Source: Chloroflexota bacterium
Lineage (GTDB): Bacteria; Chloroflexota; Anaerolineae; Anaerolineales; Anaerolineaceae
Assembly: GCA_012522475.1 (NCBI GenBank)
Contig: JAAYKH010000043.1
Location: 1-64,000, forward strand
Length of the DNA: 64,000 nucleotides
Direction of reading: 5' to 3'
In this document: positions 28,658 through 38,443 of the stretch, in pieces
How positions within the stretch are numbered: the first letter of the stretch is position 1
How the letters are laid out: every line of letters starts with the position of its first letter
The notes under the pieces: generated by a model
What the model was told of the DNA's origin: nothing
Seen by the model: only the letters and a program-made list of their open reading frames with translations
Database searches by the model: none
Made by a program: the position numbers and the translations under genes

Positions 28658-29968
28658 TTGAAGCGGGTTAAACTTTTTTTAAGGGTTGGGGTATTACTCA
28701 GCTTGCTGCTTTCTGCTTGTTCGGGCTTACCCTTTGACCTGCCCTGGATTACAGAAGACCTATCGACACCCACTGCGCCCGTTGATGTCGCCGGAGAAGC
28801 CACACCCGCGCCCGACCCGACGCAAGCGGTTGAAGCAACCCCCGCGCCGATTGACAGCTTGACGATTTGGGTGCCGCCCGATATGGACCCTGAACTGAAG
28901 ACCGAAGCCACGATCCTTTTTCAAGACCGTTTGGAAGCTTTTTCTGCCGACCATGACGGCATTGAAGTCCATGTCAGGGTTAAACCAGCCAGTGGCGCCG
29001 GCGGCTTATTGGATGCACTCACCGCCAGCAGTGCAGCAGCACCTGACTCTTTACCAGATTTAATTGCCCTGACGCGAGCCGACCTGGAGACAGCCGCGCT
29101 GAAAGGCTTGATCTCTTCGATGGATGGGATGACGGAAATTCCGGATGATGCCGATTGGTATGGTTTTACCCGCAACATGGCTCTGATCCAAGGCAGCACC
29201 TTTAGTTTGCCCTTTGCAGCGGATGCACTTGTATTGGTCTATCGCCCTGAATATGTTCTCGACCCGCCCCATACCTGGAGCGACCTTTTTGATGAAAAAC
29301 TTGAACTGGTCTTCCCGGCCGAACACGATCAGGCGCTCTTCCCGATGACCATGTATCTGGCGGAAGGCGGTAAATTACAGGATTCACAGCGGCGTCCCCA
29401 GCTTGAACTCGCACCCCTGACGGAGGTTTTCCGGCTGTTTGAACAGGGTGTTCAAACAGGGGCCTTCCCGGATTGGTTAAACCAGTATCAGTCATCTTCG
29501 CAGGTTTGGACAGCCTTTAATGAGGGGCAGATCGATTTAGCTGTTACCTGGGTGTCTTATTACTTGCAGGAGGCACCCCCTGATGCGATGATCGCACCCC
29601 TTTTTCCGGGTTCAGAGGAGACTTTTTCCATGGGCACAGGTCTGAGCTGGTCTCTGGCTTCGCCGTATGAAAACCGACACCCTCTGGCTGTGAAATTGGC
29701 AGAGTATTTGGTGCAATCGGAGTTCCTGGCAGAATGGACTCGTGCTGCAGGTTATCTGCCTCCCCGTCCTTCCGCATTGGAAGGTTGGACCAACCAGAAA
29801 ATTCGGGCAACGCTCAGCCAAATTGCGATGACAGCGGTTTTGCGACCGCCAAATGAGGTCATCCTCGCCCTGGGGCCGTTCCTTCGGGATGGCAGCCGGC
29901 AGGTGCTGCAAGGATTGACCGACCCAGCCCAGGCGGCCCAACTGGTGATTGAAGGTTTGGGAGAATGA
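28658..29968 (+). CDS. Extracellular solute-binding lipoprotein (ABC-type, family 1-like)
   Basis: Lipobox LLLSACSG; SBP-like fold motifs (LPFAADALVLVYRPEYVLDPPHTWSDLFDEKL; AVTWVSYYLQEAP); likely TTG start. Confidence 0.75.
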   Translation: MKRVKLFLRVGVLLSLLLSACSGLPFDLPWITEDLSTPTAPVDVAGEATPAPDPTQAVEATPAPIDSLTIWVPPDMDPELKTEATILFQDRLEAFSADHDGIEVHVRVKPASGAGGLLDALTASSAAAPDSLPDLIALTRADLETAALKGLISSMDGMTEIPDDADWYGFTRNMALIQGSTFSLPFAADALVLVYRPEYVLDPPHTWSDLFDEKLELVFPAEHDQALFPMTMYLAEGGKLQDSQRRPQLELAPLTEVFRLFEQGVQTGAFPDWLNQYQSSSQVWTAFNEGQIDLAVTWVSYYLQEAPPDAMIAPLFPGSEETFSMGTGLSWSLASPYENRHPLAVKLAEYLVQSEFLAEWTRAAGYLPPRPSALEGWTNQKIRATLSQIAMTAVLRPPNEVILALGPFLRDGSRQVLQGLTDPAQAAQLVIEGLGE

Positions 29969-30321
29969 CAATGCCGGATCAATTTGAGGATTTAAACGGA
30001 TCATTTTGGGGGGACCGGTTGCTGTGGGCTTTGATTGCGATGATTGTGCTGATTGTTGCTATTGCTGCGCTGGCTTTGCACAGCCCGATCTCACAACCGA
30101 TTGGGGAACGGACCCCAGGGCCTGAGCTGGAAGAGATGCCGGCGGGGGCCGTTTTGGCAGCATACCCGGAGTCAGGACAGTCTGCACTTCAAGAGGAGAG
30201 CTATTTAGACCCTGAAGAAATTGGCCATACGGGTGGGATTATTTTCTGGAGTACGGTTTTGATCTTGATTGCGGTGGTGGCTACACTACGCGAGACGATC
30301 TTGCGTAAAAAAAAATCTTAA
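29965..30321 (+). CDS. Small two-TM protein of unknown function
   Basis: 118 aa, TM at both ends, overlaps the stop of the upstream gene. Confidence 0.65.
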   Translation: MTMPDQFEDLNGSFWGDRLLWALIAMIVLIVAIAALALHSPISQPIGERTPGPELEEMPAGAVLAAYPESGQSALQEESYLDPEEIGHTGGIIFWSTVLILIAVVATLRETILRKKKS

Positions 30322-30351
30322 TCCAGGCGTTTTTCCCATGAGAGAATGTCA

Positions 30352-30708
30352 ATGACAGATCGCTTAGAAGCATTCCAAACATACCGTCAGCAAATGAACG
30401 CGCGCATTGCCGCGATTAACCATTTGGGCATCAAACGATTTTTTAACCTAGATACCCATGCCTATGAAGATGGTGCATTAAGTAAAAAGGAAAAAGAACT
30501 GCTGGGCCTGGTGGCTTCGCTGGTACTGCGGTGTAACGACTGTATTGACTATCATATCCTGCAGTGCGTGGACACCGGTTGGACGGATGCAGAGATTTAC
30601 GATGCTTTCAATGTGGGCTTGGTTGTGGGCGGAAGTATCGTCATTCCGCATTTACGCCACGCAGTGGAGACCCTGGACCTTTACCGGGCGGAAAATCCTC
30701 TGGAATAA
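30352..30708 (+). CDS. Carboxymuconolactone decarboxylase (AhpD-like) family protein
   Basis: SLVLRCNDCIDYHILQCVDTGWTDAEIYDAFNVGLVVGGSIVIPHLRHAVETLD (CxxC). Confidence 0.85.
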   Translation: MTDRLEAFQTYRQQMNARIAAINHLGIKRFFNLDTHAYEDGALSKKEKELLGLVASLVLRCNDCIDYHILQCVDTGWTDAEIYDAFNVGLVVGGSIVIPHLRHAVETLDLYRAENPLE

Positions 30709-30731
30709 ATTTTCTTTTACGATTACGGCAC

Positions 30732-30760
30732 AGGTCTGTCTGAACAGGACAGCCTTTTTA
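30732..30760 (+). terminator. Intrinsic terminator
   Basis: AGGTCTGTC-tgaacag-GACAGCCT followed by TTTTTA. Confidence 0.6.
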
Positions 30761-30817
30761 TAATCCATACTTCTATCGATTATAATTATCCTCATTGTTA
30801 ACCAAGGAGGCTGGATC

Positions 30818-31936
30818 ATGCAAGAACGCATAAAGAAATTAACAAAACTGATGGGTGAATTTGATTTGCCAGGGATCGCTTTAAACCCGGGCCCTACGCT
30901 GACCTACCTGACGGGCCTGGAATTTCATCTGATGGAGCGCCCGACAGTACTGTTGATCACCGTTGAAGGAAAAACTGCACTGGTCTTGCCGGCCCTGGAA
31001 GTTGGAAAACTGGCGAGCATGCCGATAAAAATAGAGGCTTTTAATTACAGCGATGATCCGGCAACCCGCTCGGAGGCCTTTGTCCGGGCGGCTGAACTCC
31101 TTAACTTTTCCGCCAAGGAACTTGGGGTTGAGGCCACCCGTATGCGCTACCTGGAATTGATGTACCTGGGGGACGCCTTCCCCGAGCTGGGCTTTTTAGA
31201 TGCGAGTGCCTGCCTGGCGGAATTGCGCATTGTGAAGGACGAGGACGAGCAAGGAAAAATGCGGCAGGCCGCTGTCATTGCCCAAAATGCATTGTTAGCG
31301 ACATTGAAGGACATCAAAGCCGGGATGACCGAAGTGGAAGTTGCTAACCAGTTGATGATCCAATTATTGCGCGCCGGGTCTGACCCGAGCCTGCCATTTG
31401 CTCCGATTGTCGCCTTTGGGGAGAATACCGCCGACCCACACAGCGTGCCCTCTGGAAGGCGATTAAAACCGGGCGACTTGCTGCTGGTGGATTGGGGCGC
31501 CAGTTATCAAGGTTATTTCTCCGATATTACCCGCACGTTTACCCTGGGTGAGGTTGACCCAGAACTGCAAAAAATCGGGGAGATTGTCCTACGTGCTAAT
31601 TTGGCTGGCCAAACGGCCGGCTGTGCGGGGATTGAAGCGGGCGCGGTTGACCGGGCGGCCCGGGCAGTAATAACGGACGCGGGCTATGGACATGCCTTTA
31701 TCCACCGTACCGGGCATGGTTTGGGGATGGAAGCGCACGAAGAACCGTATATTTTTGATACGAACCCACGTATCCTGACCTCTGGAATGACCTTTACGGT
31801 TGAGCCTGGAATTTACCTGCCGGGTAAGGGCGGGGTTCGCATTGAGGATGATATGGTGGTAACGGAAACCGGGTTTGAATCCTTGACGGATATGCCGCGC
31901 CAGGTGCTCCCCCTGGAAGCGTTTATGGAAAACTGA
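30818..31936 (+). CDS. M24 family aminopeptidase (Xaa-Pro peptidase-like)
   Basis: LLVDWGASYQGYFSDITRTF, HRTGHGLGMEAHEEP, FTVEPGIYLPGKGGVRIEDD. Confidence 0.92.
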   Translation: MQERIKKLTKLMGEFDLPGIALNPGPTLTYLTGLEFHLMERPTVLLITVEGKTALVLPALEVGKLASMPIKIEAFNYSDDPATRSEAFVRAAELLNFSAKELGVEATRMRYLELMYLGDAFPELGFLDASACLAELRIVKDEDEQGKMRQAAVIAQNALLATLKDIKAGMTEVEVANQLMIQLLRAGSDPSLPFAPIVAFGENTADPHSVPSGRRLKPGDLLLVDWGASYQGYFSDITRTFTLGEVDPELQKIGEIVLRANLAGQTAGCAGIEAGAVDRAARAVITDAGYGHAFIHRTGHGLGMEAHEEPYIFDTNPRILTSGMTFTVEPGIYLPGKGGVRIEDDMVVTETGFESLTDMPRQVLPLEAFMEN

Positions 31937-31946
31937 TCGTGCTGGG

Positions 31947-33071
31947 ATGACACGGGATTTAAAAATCGTTTCAGCATCGATGTTAATCTGGGGGATCGGT
32001 GAGGGAATGTTCTTCATTTTTCAACCTCTGTACATTCAGGAGCTGGGTGCAGACCCGATTCTGATCGGGATGATCTTGGGCGTGAACGGCCTGATGATGA
32101 CCCTGTCACAGATCCCTTCGGGGTACCTGGCGGATAAGCTGGGGCGCAGACCCTTAATGTGGTTTTCCTGGGTTGCCGGGCTGGCGGCGGTCTGGATTAT
32201 GGCCCTGGCCTCTTCGTTGGGCGTTTTTTTGATCGGGTTGATGCTGTATGGTTTAACCTCTTCGGTGGTGGCGCCGTTGAATACCTACGTGCAGGCAGCA
32301 CGGGGTGATTGGTCGGTTGGGCGGGCGGTGAGCTTTGTCTCTGCTGCCCATCATGTCGGCGGAATTTTCGGCCCAATTATTGGTGGGATCGTTGCAGAAA
32401 ACTATCATTTACGTGCCGTCTATTTTGCTGCCGGGGTTTTGTTTGCTATTTCAACCCTGATCGTTTTATTCATCCGCAAACAGTCTGCAGAGAGTCTGGT
32501 TAAGGTGGAAGGCGATGCGCACTTGATGCAGAATCAGCGGTTTATGAGCATGCTGGGTGTGATCGCCCTGGTGATGGTTGCGGTAACGCTCCCGCAGCCG
32601 CTGACGGCGAATTTTTTACAAAATCAGCGGGGGCTTTCCCTCGCACATATTGGGCAATTGGGCGCGCTTGGCGCGCTGGGCAGTGTTCTGATGATGCTGG
32701 GCTTGGGCCACCTGCCGGCGAGCCAGGCCATGCTGATTGGTCAGGGCGGCCTGGTGTTGTTTGCGGGATTAATCTGGGGTGGTGGCAGCTTTTTATGGTA
32801 CGGGTTGGGTTATCTCTTCCTGGGCGGTTACCGCCTGTGCCGGGCGATGGCAGTCACCCTGGTTCAACCTCTGGTGCGTGAATATGAAGTTGGGTTGGCT
32901 TTCGGGATTGTTGAAAGCGCAGCCCTGTTGGCCTTTGTGATTGCGCCTATTTTGGCCGGCTTTTTATACGATTGGCAGCCGGCCTCGGTTTACCCAGTCA
33001 GCCTGCTGGTATTAGCCCTGGCTTTTTTATTAAGTCACCGCTATTTTAAGCGCACCCAGCAAAGACTGTAA
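31947..33071 (+). CDS. MFS transporter
   Basis: Multi-TM; GYLADKLGRRPLMWF. Confidence 0.85.
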   Translation: MTRDLKIVSASMLIWGIGEGMFFIFQPLYIQELGADPILIGMILGVNGLMMTLSQIPSGYLADKLGRRPLMWFSWVAGLAAVWIMALASSLGVFLIGLMLYGLTSSVVAPLNTYVQAARGDWSVGRAVSFVSAAHHVGGIFGPIIGGIVAENYHLRAVYFAAGVLFAISTLIVLFIRKQSAESLVKVEGDAHLMQNQRFMSMLGVIALVMVAVTLPQPLTANFLQNQRGLSLAHIGQLGALGALGSVLMMLGLGHLPASQAMLIGQGGLVLFAGLIWGGGSFLWYGLGYLFLGGYRLCRAMAVTLVQPLVREYEVGLAFGIVESAALLAFVIAPILAGFLYDWQPASVYPVSLLVLALAFLLSHRYFKRTQQRL

Positions 33072-33106
33072 CGGCAGCTTGCGGGAATAAAAAAAGGAGG
33101 TTTGCA

Positions 33107-33748
33107 ATGACACTTGAAATTATCCACCTGATTTTAGGGCCCCTTGGTAATAATGTATACCTTCTGGGTGACCATACTAGCGGTGACGCGGTGGTGATCG
33201 ACCCCAGTTTTGAGTCGCGGGCTGTGCTTGACCAGGCAGAAACCTTGGGTTGGACCCTGCGCGGCATCTGGCTGACACACGGGCATTTTGACCATCTCGC
33301 CGGAGCGGGCGAGATTGCCCGGGCTTTTACGCCGCACCTGCCGGTGGGTTTACATCCAGATGATCTGGCCTGGTACAGACAGGAAGGGGGGGCGGGTCAA
33401 TTTGGGATGTCGATTTCGCCGCTGCCGCAAGAAACTAGCCCCTTGACGCATGGTACGCCATTGGGTTTGCGGGCAGACCTGCCGCCGGTGGCTGAGGTGC
33501 GTCATGCGCCCGGTCATAGCGCCGGGCACGTTATGTTCTATGTGGAGCGTCTGGGCACTTTGTTCTGCGGTGACGTTATCTTTTACCAGGGCATCGGACG
33601 GACAGACCTGGCCGGCGGAGACCTGGAAACCCTGCTGGAGAGCATCCGCGCCCAGGTATTTTCTCTGCCGGATGAAACGCGTTTATTGCCCGGCCACGGC
33701 CCGGAGACCACGGTTGGCTTCGAGCGGGCGAATAACCCATTCTTATAA
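33107..33748 (+). CDS. MBL-fold metallo-hydrolase (glyoxalase II-like)
   Basis: THGHFDHLAGAGE, HAPGHSAGHVMFY, LPGHGPETT. Confidence 0.92.
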   Translation: MTLEIIHLILGPLGNNVYLLGDHTSGDAVVIDPSFESRAVLDQAETLGWTLRGIWLTHGHFDHLAGAGEIARAFTPHLPVGLHPDDLAWYRQEGGAGQFGMSISPLPQETSPLTHGTPLGLRADLPPVAEVRHAPGHSAGHVMFYVERLGTLFCGDVIFYQGIGRTDLAGGDLETLLESIRAQVFSLPDETRLLPGHGPETTVGFERANNPFL

Positions 33749-33813
33749 ACAGAAACTGGAGTTGTTTTCCAACAAAAAAAATTGTGAAAGATCCTGTTAA
33801 ATAAAAAAAGCTG
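33724..33813. repeat. Direct repeat copy 1 (MBL 3' end + terminator region)
   Basis: gcgggcgaataacccattcttataaacagaaact...ctgttaaataaaaaaagctg; matches 35483-35574. Confidence 0.85.
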
Positions 33814-33868
33814 TCTAAATGTGAAACTTTTTTAAAACAGCTTCTCTATGCTAAAATCAAACACGCCG

Positions 33869-33955
33869 GCAGGCATGGCGGAATTAGCAGATGCGCACGG
33901 TTCAGGTCCGTGTGCTCGCAATAGCATGGAGGTTCAAGTCCTCTTGCCTGCACCA
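33869..33955 (+). tRNA. tRNA-Leu(CAG), CCA encoded
   Basis: Acceptor GCAGGCA/TGCCTGC, anticodon arm CACGG-TTCAGGT-CCGTG, long variable arm TGCTCGCAATAGCA, T-arm GAGG-TTCAAGT-CCTC, then ACCA. Confidence 0.95.
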
Positions 33956-33959
33956 TAAG

Positions 33960-34008
33960 ACCACTCTGTTACAATTACAAACATTGTATCAATAACAGGG
34001 TGGTTTTT
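33960..34008 (+). terminator. Intrinsic terminator downstream of tRNA-Leu
   Basis: ACCACTCTGTTA / TAACAGGGTGGT stem followed by TTTTT. Confidence 0.75.
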
Positions 34009-34167
34009 CATATGCGAAAAGCCTGTTAAACAGCCATTTTGCGGGCTTTTATCTTTTGCTTTCGTGTGTTGCACGCGGGATATCATGAACTAAAAAGTTG
34101 ACCCAAAATCTCAAATCACTGCCCAAATATCATTTGTGCGCTAAAGGAAACGCCAACGAGCAAGTAA

Positions 34168-34207
34168 GGTGTTCACTTTTTTGAAGGGGTGTTCATTCCG
34201 GTGTTTG
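34168..34207 (+). mobile_element. Possible IS end remnant (IS21-like multiple GGTGTTCA repeats)
   Basis: GGTGTTCA at 34168-34175 and 34188-34195, GGTGTTTG at 34200-34207; no transposase nearby. Confidence 0.3.
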
Positions 34208-34359
34208 AGGTTCAATAAGAGCATAGAAAACCCCGGCAGAGTCGATTCAGCCCATGTCTAGGTTTTTGATTTATTTTAGAGATCATGTTATCATGGGTAA
34301 AAGTCATCATATTAAGTATTGTTTTAAAAACTCAATCTAAAAATTTATGAGAGGAGGAT

Positions 34360-35445
34360 ATGATGAAAGCTTGTCGTCTAACACTTATTTTACTTTTCGT
34401 ATTTGCGTTTGCCTTGACTACAGGTTGCGCAGGTGAACCTAAACCAGCCCACGAATCGGTTGTAGTCGATACCTCAGAGACGACAGAAGACCCGGTTGAA
34501 ACGAAAGACCCGGAAATAGAAGAGGAGCCCGAATTGGTGTGGAGCCACAAACACGAGGATAAGATCTATAGTGTAGCCACATTCGGCGAAACTCTTGCTG
34601 TAGGGGAGCTTGAAGTAGTTCACATTCACCATCTCTCGGATGGCTCGCTGATGGATGTTTTAACACACCAGCATGCAGTGGAAGATATGGAGTTCTCCGC
34701 TGATGGAACAGTTTTAGGTGCAGGCCAGGGATATTACGGCGTGCAACTCACGGAACTTACGGACAATGCCGAACCGCAGACCGTTGGAAGCGGGTACAAC
34801 AGCCGCCTCGCGTTTTCTCCTGATGGCCTTCATATAGCGACAGGTAATCGCGATGGGGTCGTTTGGATTTGGGAGCTTGACGATTTAACCCAGACGGCCA
34901 CTCTTGAAAATCCTGACCCTGCAAACAAGGCATCTCTTGATGATATGCTGATCACCATCGATTATCACCCATCAGGTAAACTGCTAGCAGCAACACACTG
35001 GGGCGGCACCATCTATATCTGGGATGTTGAGAAAAATGAAGTCATCCAGTCACTGCAATTTGATGCCGACCAAATAGCAAATGGTGCGTTTCGTTTTTCG
35101 CCAAACGGTAGTGAAATGGCTTATGCAGTAAAGGATAGCGGTGAACACTTGATTCGACTGATTACAGTTGATGGCGGTGATGCGATACGCGATATTGTTG
35201 TGCCAGAACGCGTAAAGGACCTAAATTTTTCTCCCGATGGCAGGTTATTAGCAGTTGCATCTCACGAGGCCACAACTATATGGGATGTAACTTCCGGGGA
35301 GTTGAAATACACATTAAATCAGACCATAACTCCGCCTGACAATATGCCGACCGCGTTAACATTCACGCCCGACGGAGGGCATTTAGCCGTCGTACGCTGG
35401 GATGAAACGATCGAGTTGTGGCGGCTTCCCGGGTTGAACCGATAG
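34360..35445 (+). CDS. WD40-repeat lipoprotein
   Basis: Lipobox LTTGCAG; repeated FSPDGLHIATGNRDGVVWIWEL, YHPSGKLLAATHWGGTIYIWDV, FSPDGRLLAVASHEATTIWDV. Confidence 0.88.
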   Translation: MMKACRLTLILLFVFAFALTTGCAGEPKPAHESVVVDTSETTEDPVETKDPEIEEEPELVWSHKHEDKIYSVATFGETLAVGELEVVHIHHLSDGSLMDVLTHQHAVEDMEFSADGTVLGAGQGYYGVQLTELTDNAEPQTVGSGYNSRLAFSPDGLHIATGNRDGVVWIWELDDLTQTATLENPDPANKASLDDMLITIDYHPSGKLLAATHWGGTIYIWDVEKNEVIQSLQFDADQIANGAFRFSPNGSEMAYAVKDSGEHLIRLITVDGGDAIRDIVVPERVKDLNFSPDGRLLAVASHEATTIWDVTSGELKYTLNQTITPPDNMPTALTFTPDGGHLAVVRWDETIELWRLPGLNR

Positions 35446-35482
35446 CTTCTCCACCAGTCGATATGAGCGTGCCCTCGCCGTA

Positions 35483-35574
35483 GCGGGCGAACAACCCATT
35501 CCTATAAACAGAAACCAGGGTTGTTTTTCTAACAAACGGAATTTGAGAAAAACCCTGTTAAATAAAAAAAGCTG
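35483..35574. repeat. Direct repeat copy 2 (remnant of MBL 3' end + terminator region)
   Basis: gcgggcgaacaacccattcctataaacagaaacc...ctgttaaataaaaaaagctg; offset about 1759-1761 bp from copy 1. Confidence 0.85.
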
Positions 35575-35598
35575 CCTGAATTGAATGGCAGCTTTTTT
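35564..35598. terminator. Bidirectional intrinsic terminator between convergent WD40 and rny genes
   Basis: AAAAAAAGCTGCC-N9-GGCAGCTTTTTTT. Confidence 0.85.
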
Positions 35599-35610
35599 TG
35601 TCACTACAGG

Positions 35611-37152
35611 TTATTTGGCGTATTCGGTTGCCCGACTCTCTCGAATGACCGTCACCCGGATCTGACCGGGGTACTGCATGGTCTCTTCAATTTGCTGGGC
35701 GATATTTTTTGCCATGCGGTTGGCTTCAACATCGTCGATCTCGGTGGGCTTGACAATGATGCGAACTTCACGCCCTGCCTGGATGGCATAGCTGCGATCA
35801 ACGCCCTGGTAGCTGTTGGCGATGTTCTCCAGCGCTCGCAGTCTTTTGATGTATTGTTCCAAATCCTCGCGCCGGGCGCCCGGCCGGGCACCGGAAATGG
35901 CATCGGCGGCTTCGGCAATCACGGCTTCGACCGATTCCTGATCAATTTCGTGATGGTGAGAGGCGATGACGTTGACGACCCTGGCGTTGACCCCATGGCG
36001 AGCGGCAAACTCGGCGCCAATTTGTGCGTGGGTGCCCTCCGTATTGTGATCCATGGCCTTGCCCAGGTCGTGCAGCAGGGCGCCGGCTTTGGCCACCTCG
36101 ACATCGGCGCCCAGTTCTGCGGCAATCACGCTGGCGATCTTAGCGGTCTCAACGGCGTGTGCGAGCTGATTTTGGCCGTAGGAAGTGCGAAATTTAAGGC
36201 GTCCCAGCTTCTTGAGGACCTCGTCATGTAAGCCAGCCACACCGGCGTCGTAAGCGGCCTGTTCGCCCGCTTCGGCGATATCTTCGTCCATCTGTTCGTT
36301 TTCTTCTTTGACAATCTTTTCAATATTGGCCGGATGGATGCGCCCATCGAGCACCAAGCGTTGCAGAGAACGCCGAGCGACCTCGCGCCGGACCGAATCG
36401 AAGCAGGAGACGGTGACCGATTCAGGCGTGTCATCAACAATGACGTCAACGCCAGAGATCTGCTCAAAAGCGCGGATATTGCGCCCATTGCGGCCGACGA
36501 TGCGCCCTTTCATTTCCTCGTTGGGTAAGTTGACCAGTGAGGTGGTCACTTCAGCAACCCTTTCGGAGGCGACACGCTGGATCGCATCGGCGATCAATTC
36601 CCGGGCACGGGTATTACCTTTTTCACGCGCTTCACTTTCGATCTGGCGGATGATGCGAGCCATATCTGCCCGGGCTTCTTTCTCGGTTTCAGCCAGGAGG
36701 ACGTCTCGCGCTTCATCACGGGTCATGACAGAGACGCTCTGTAATTCCGCCAGGACATCTTCATAGAGCTTGTCGATTTCATTGGCACGCTTGTCAATAC
36801 TGGACTGGCGCTTGTTCAAGCGAGATTCGCGTTCCTCGTACTTTTCGAGGCGCAGATCCAGTTCCTCGCGACGTTTCTGCAGGCGATCATCCTCTCTGCT
36901 AAGTTCAGACCGACGACGATTGAGTTCATCTTCGGATTTTTGGGTAATTTTCAGGGCATTATCCTTGGCCTCGATCTCAATCTCGCGAGCTTTTTCTTTG
37001 GCTTCGGTGAGGATGTGATCAGCCTTCAGGTTTTGTGCCTTGCGTTGCGAGGTCACCATGGATTGCTTGATGAGATAACCTGCCACGATACCCAGTGCTA
37101 ATGCACCGACGATCAGGATAATCAATTCTAAAGTGTTTATTGTTGTCATCAT
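35611..37152 (-). CDS. rny: Ribonuclease Y
   Basis: N-terminal TM + coiled coil, KH region IVGRNGRNIRAFEQISGVDVIVDDTPE, HD domain GALLHDLGKAMDHNTEGTHAQIG. Confidence 0.96.
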   Translation of the reverse strand: MMTTINTLELIILIVGALALGIVAGYLIKQSMVTSQRKAQNLKADHILTEAKEKAREIEIEAKDNALKITQKSEDELNRRRSELSREDDRLQKRREELDLRLEKYEERESRLNKRQSSIDKRANEIDKLYEDVLAELQSVSVMTRDEARDVLLAETEKEARADMARIIRQIESEAREKGNTRARELIADAIQRVASERVAEVTTSLVNLPNEEMKGRIVGRNGRNIRAFEQISGVDVIVDDTPESVTVSCFDSVRREVARRSLQRLVLDGRIHPANIEKIVKEENEQMDEDIAEAGEQAAYDAGVAGLHDEVLKKLGRLKFRTSYGQNQLAHAVETAKIASVIAAELGADVEVAKAGALLHDLGKAMDHNTEGTHAQIGAEFAARHGVNARVVNVIASHHHEIDQESVEAVIAEAADAISGARPGARREDLEQYIKRLRALENIANSYQGVDRSYAIQAGREVRIIVKPTEIDDVEANRMAKNIAQQIEETMQYPGQIRVTVIRESRATEYAK

Positions 37153-37160
37153 TACTCCAT

Positions 37161-37820
37161 TTATTCTGTATCATCAAAGCACCCCGATTCTGGATGTGAG
37201 ACAAGCGCCCACAGGCGCTCAGCGGCAGGTTTGACGATCTCATACCGGAAACCCCGCCGGCCTAAAAAGCCGCCGACCTTCCGCATGAAATCTGGCCTGG
37301 CTTCGTTACGGCATTGCTGTGCTTTTTTCAAACCAGCCCTGTAAGCCATGGCGTCTTCATCACCCACAAAATCCTCGAGTGCTTGGGTAATTGTGTTATC
37401 TGCGATGCCCTTAAGCTTTAATTCGTAGGCTAAAAGCCGATGGCTGCGCGGTCGGAAAGTGTTTCTGTTCTCAATCCATTGGCGTGAAAAGTCAAGGTCA
37501 TTCAGCCAGTCTTTCTGAACCAGTTTTTCAAGGGTAACCTCAACCACCTCGTCACTGAAACCTTTCTTCAGCAAACGCTGCCGTGTTTCTTCCACTGAGC
37601 GTGGGCGATGATTGATAAACCCCAGGGCCTTCTGGAAGGCAACCTCGTAGGTGTCTTCCTGAAGTAACCGGTCGATTTCGGCTTTGCTAAGCTTTCGGCC
37701 AGGTGTTAACCAGGCGGCAACGAAGCGAGAGAGACCAAAGGCAAACTCACCATCCAGATAGACATTAACCCTCTGCTGGTTGTGCTTTTGCACTTTGATG
37801 GACGTTATCTCTCGGTCCAT
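37161..37820 (-). CDS. recX: RecX family regulatory protein
   Basis: RPRSVEETRQRLLKKGFSDEVVEVTLEKLVQKDWLNDLDFSRQWIENRNTFRPRSHRLLAYELKLKGI. Confidence 0.88.
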   Translation of the reverse strand: MDREITSIKVQKHNQQRVNVYLDGEFAFGLSRFVAAWLTPGRKLSKAEIDRLLQEDTYEVAFQKALGFINHRPRSVEETRQRLLKKGFSDEVVEVTLEKLVQKDWLNDLDFSRQWIENRNTFRPRSHRLLAYELKLKGIADNTITQALEDFVGDEDAMAYRAGLKKAQQCRNEARPDFMRKVGGFLGRRGFRYEIVKPAAERLWALVSHPESGCFDDTE

Positions 37821-37838
37821 TTCACCTTTCTTAAATCA

Positions 37839-37878
37839 AAGACAGCCGTAACTTGCCCATAGTGGCTACGGCTGTCTT
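37839..37878 (-). other. 12-bp inverted repeat just upstream of recX (leader hairpin or terminator)
   Basis: AAGACAGCCGTA-N16-TACGGCTGTCTT, perfect 12-bp arms. Confidence 0.6.
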
Positions 37879-38443
37879 ATCAGTGAGGGTCCCTGATTGG
37901 CTATCGTTGTGTTAAAGATAGACGTTTCTAAAGGGTTTTTCTAACCCGTGTTTGGCATTATATGGTCGTTCTTAATGACCGATATATAATTACAGGCCAC
38001 ATTTATCCTCAACAGTATGCTTGACTCTAATCTTGATGATGGCAGGGTAAAACTTCCCATTGCGCCGCTGCTTCTCATTTCAAAACCGACGTCATCATCA
38101 ACAATATGCCAGGCGGGATGCCGGCGAAAAAATCTCGTACGCTTCTCTTTGATAACTCGATCGTAGCCGCTAATTATTCGGGCGGCAGATGAACATTTGT
38201 AAATTTGTCGATTAAGTCAGAAGACTTAATACCTTAAAATAATTATACAATAAAAACGCGATTAATAAAGGTGTTATGAAATTCTCTAATATTTGCTTTG
38301 TGAAAGTATCAATGGGCTCAACGGATGAGCTTTATTACCGGCTTTGCGCAAGATCATGCCTCAAATGTTTATAAATTTCCTGTGTGTCAGAAAATATCCG
38401 CTTTGTTTTGGTTAATTGCCCAACTCATGTTAAAATAAGGGCT

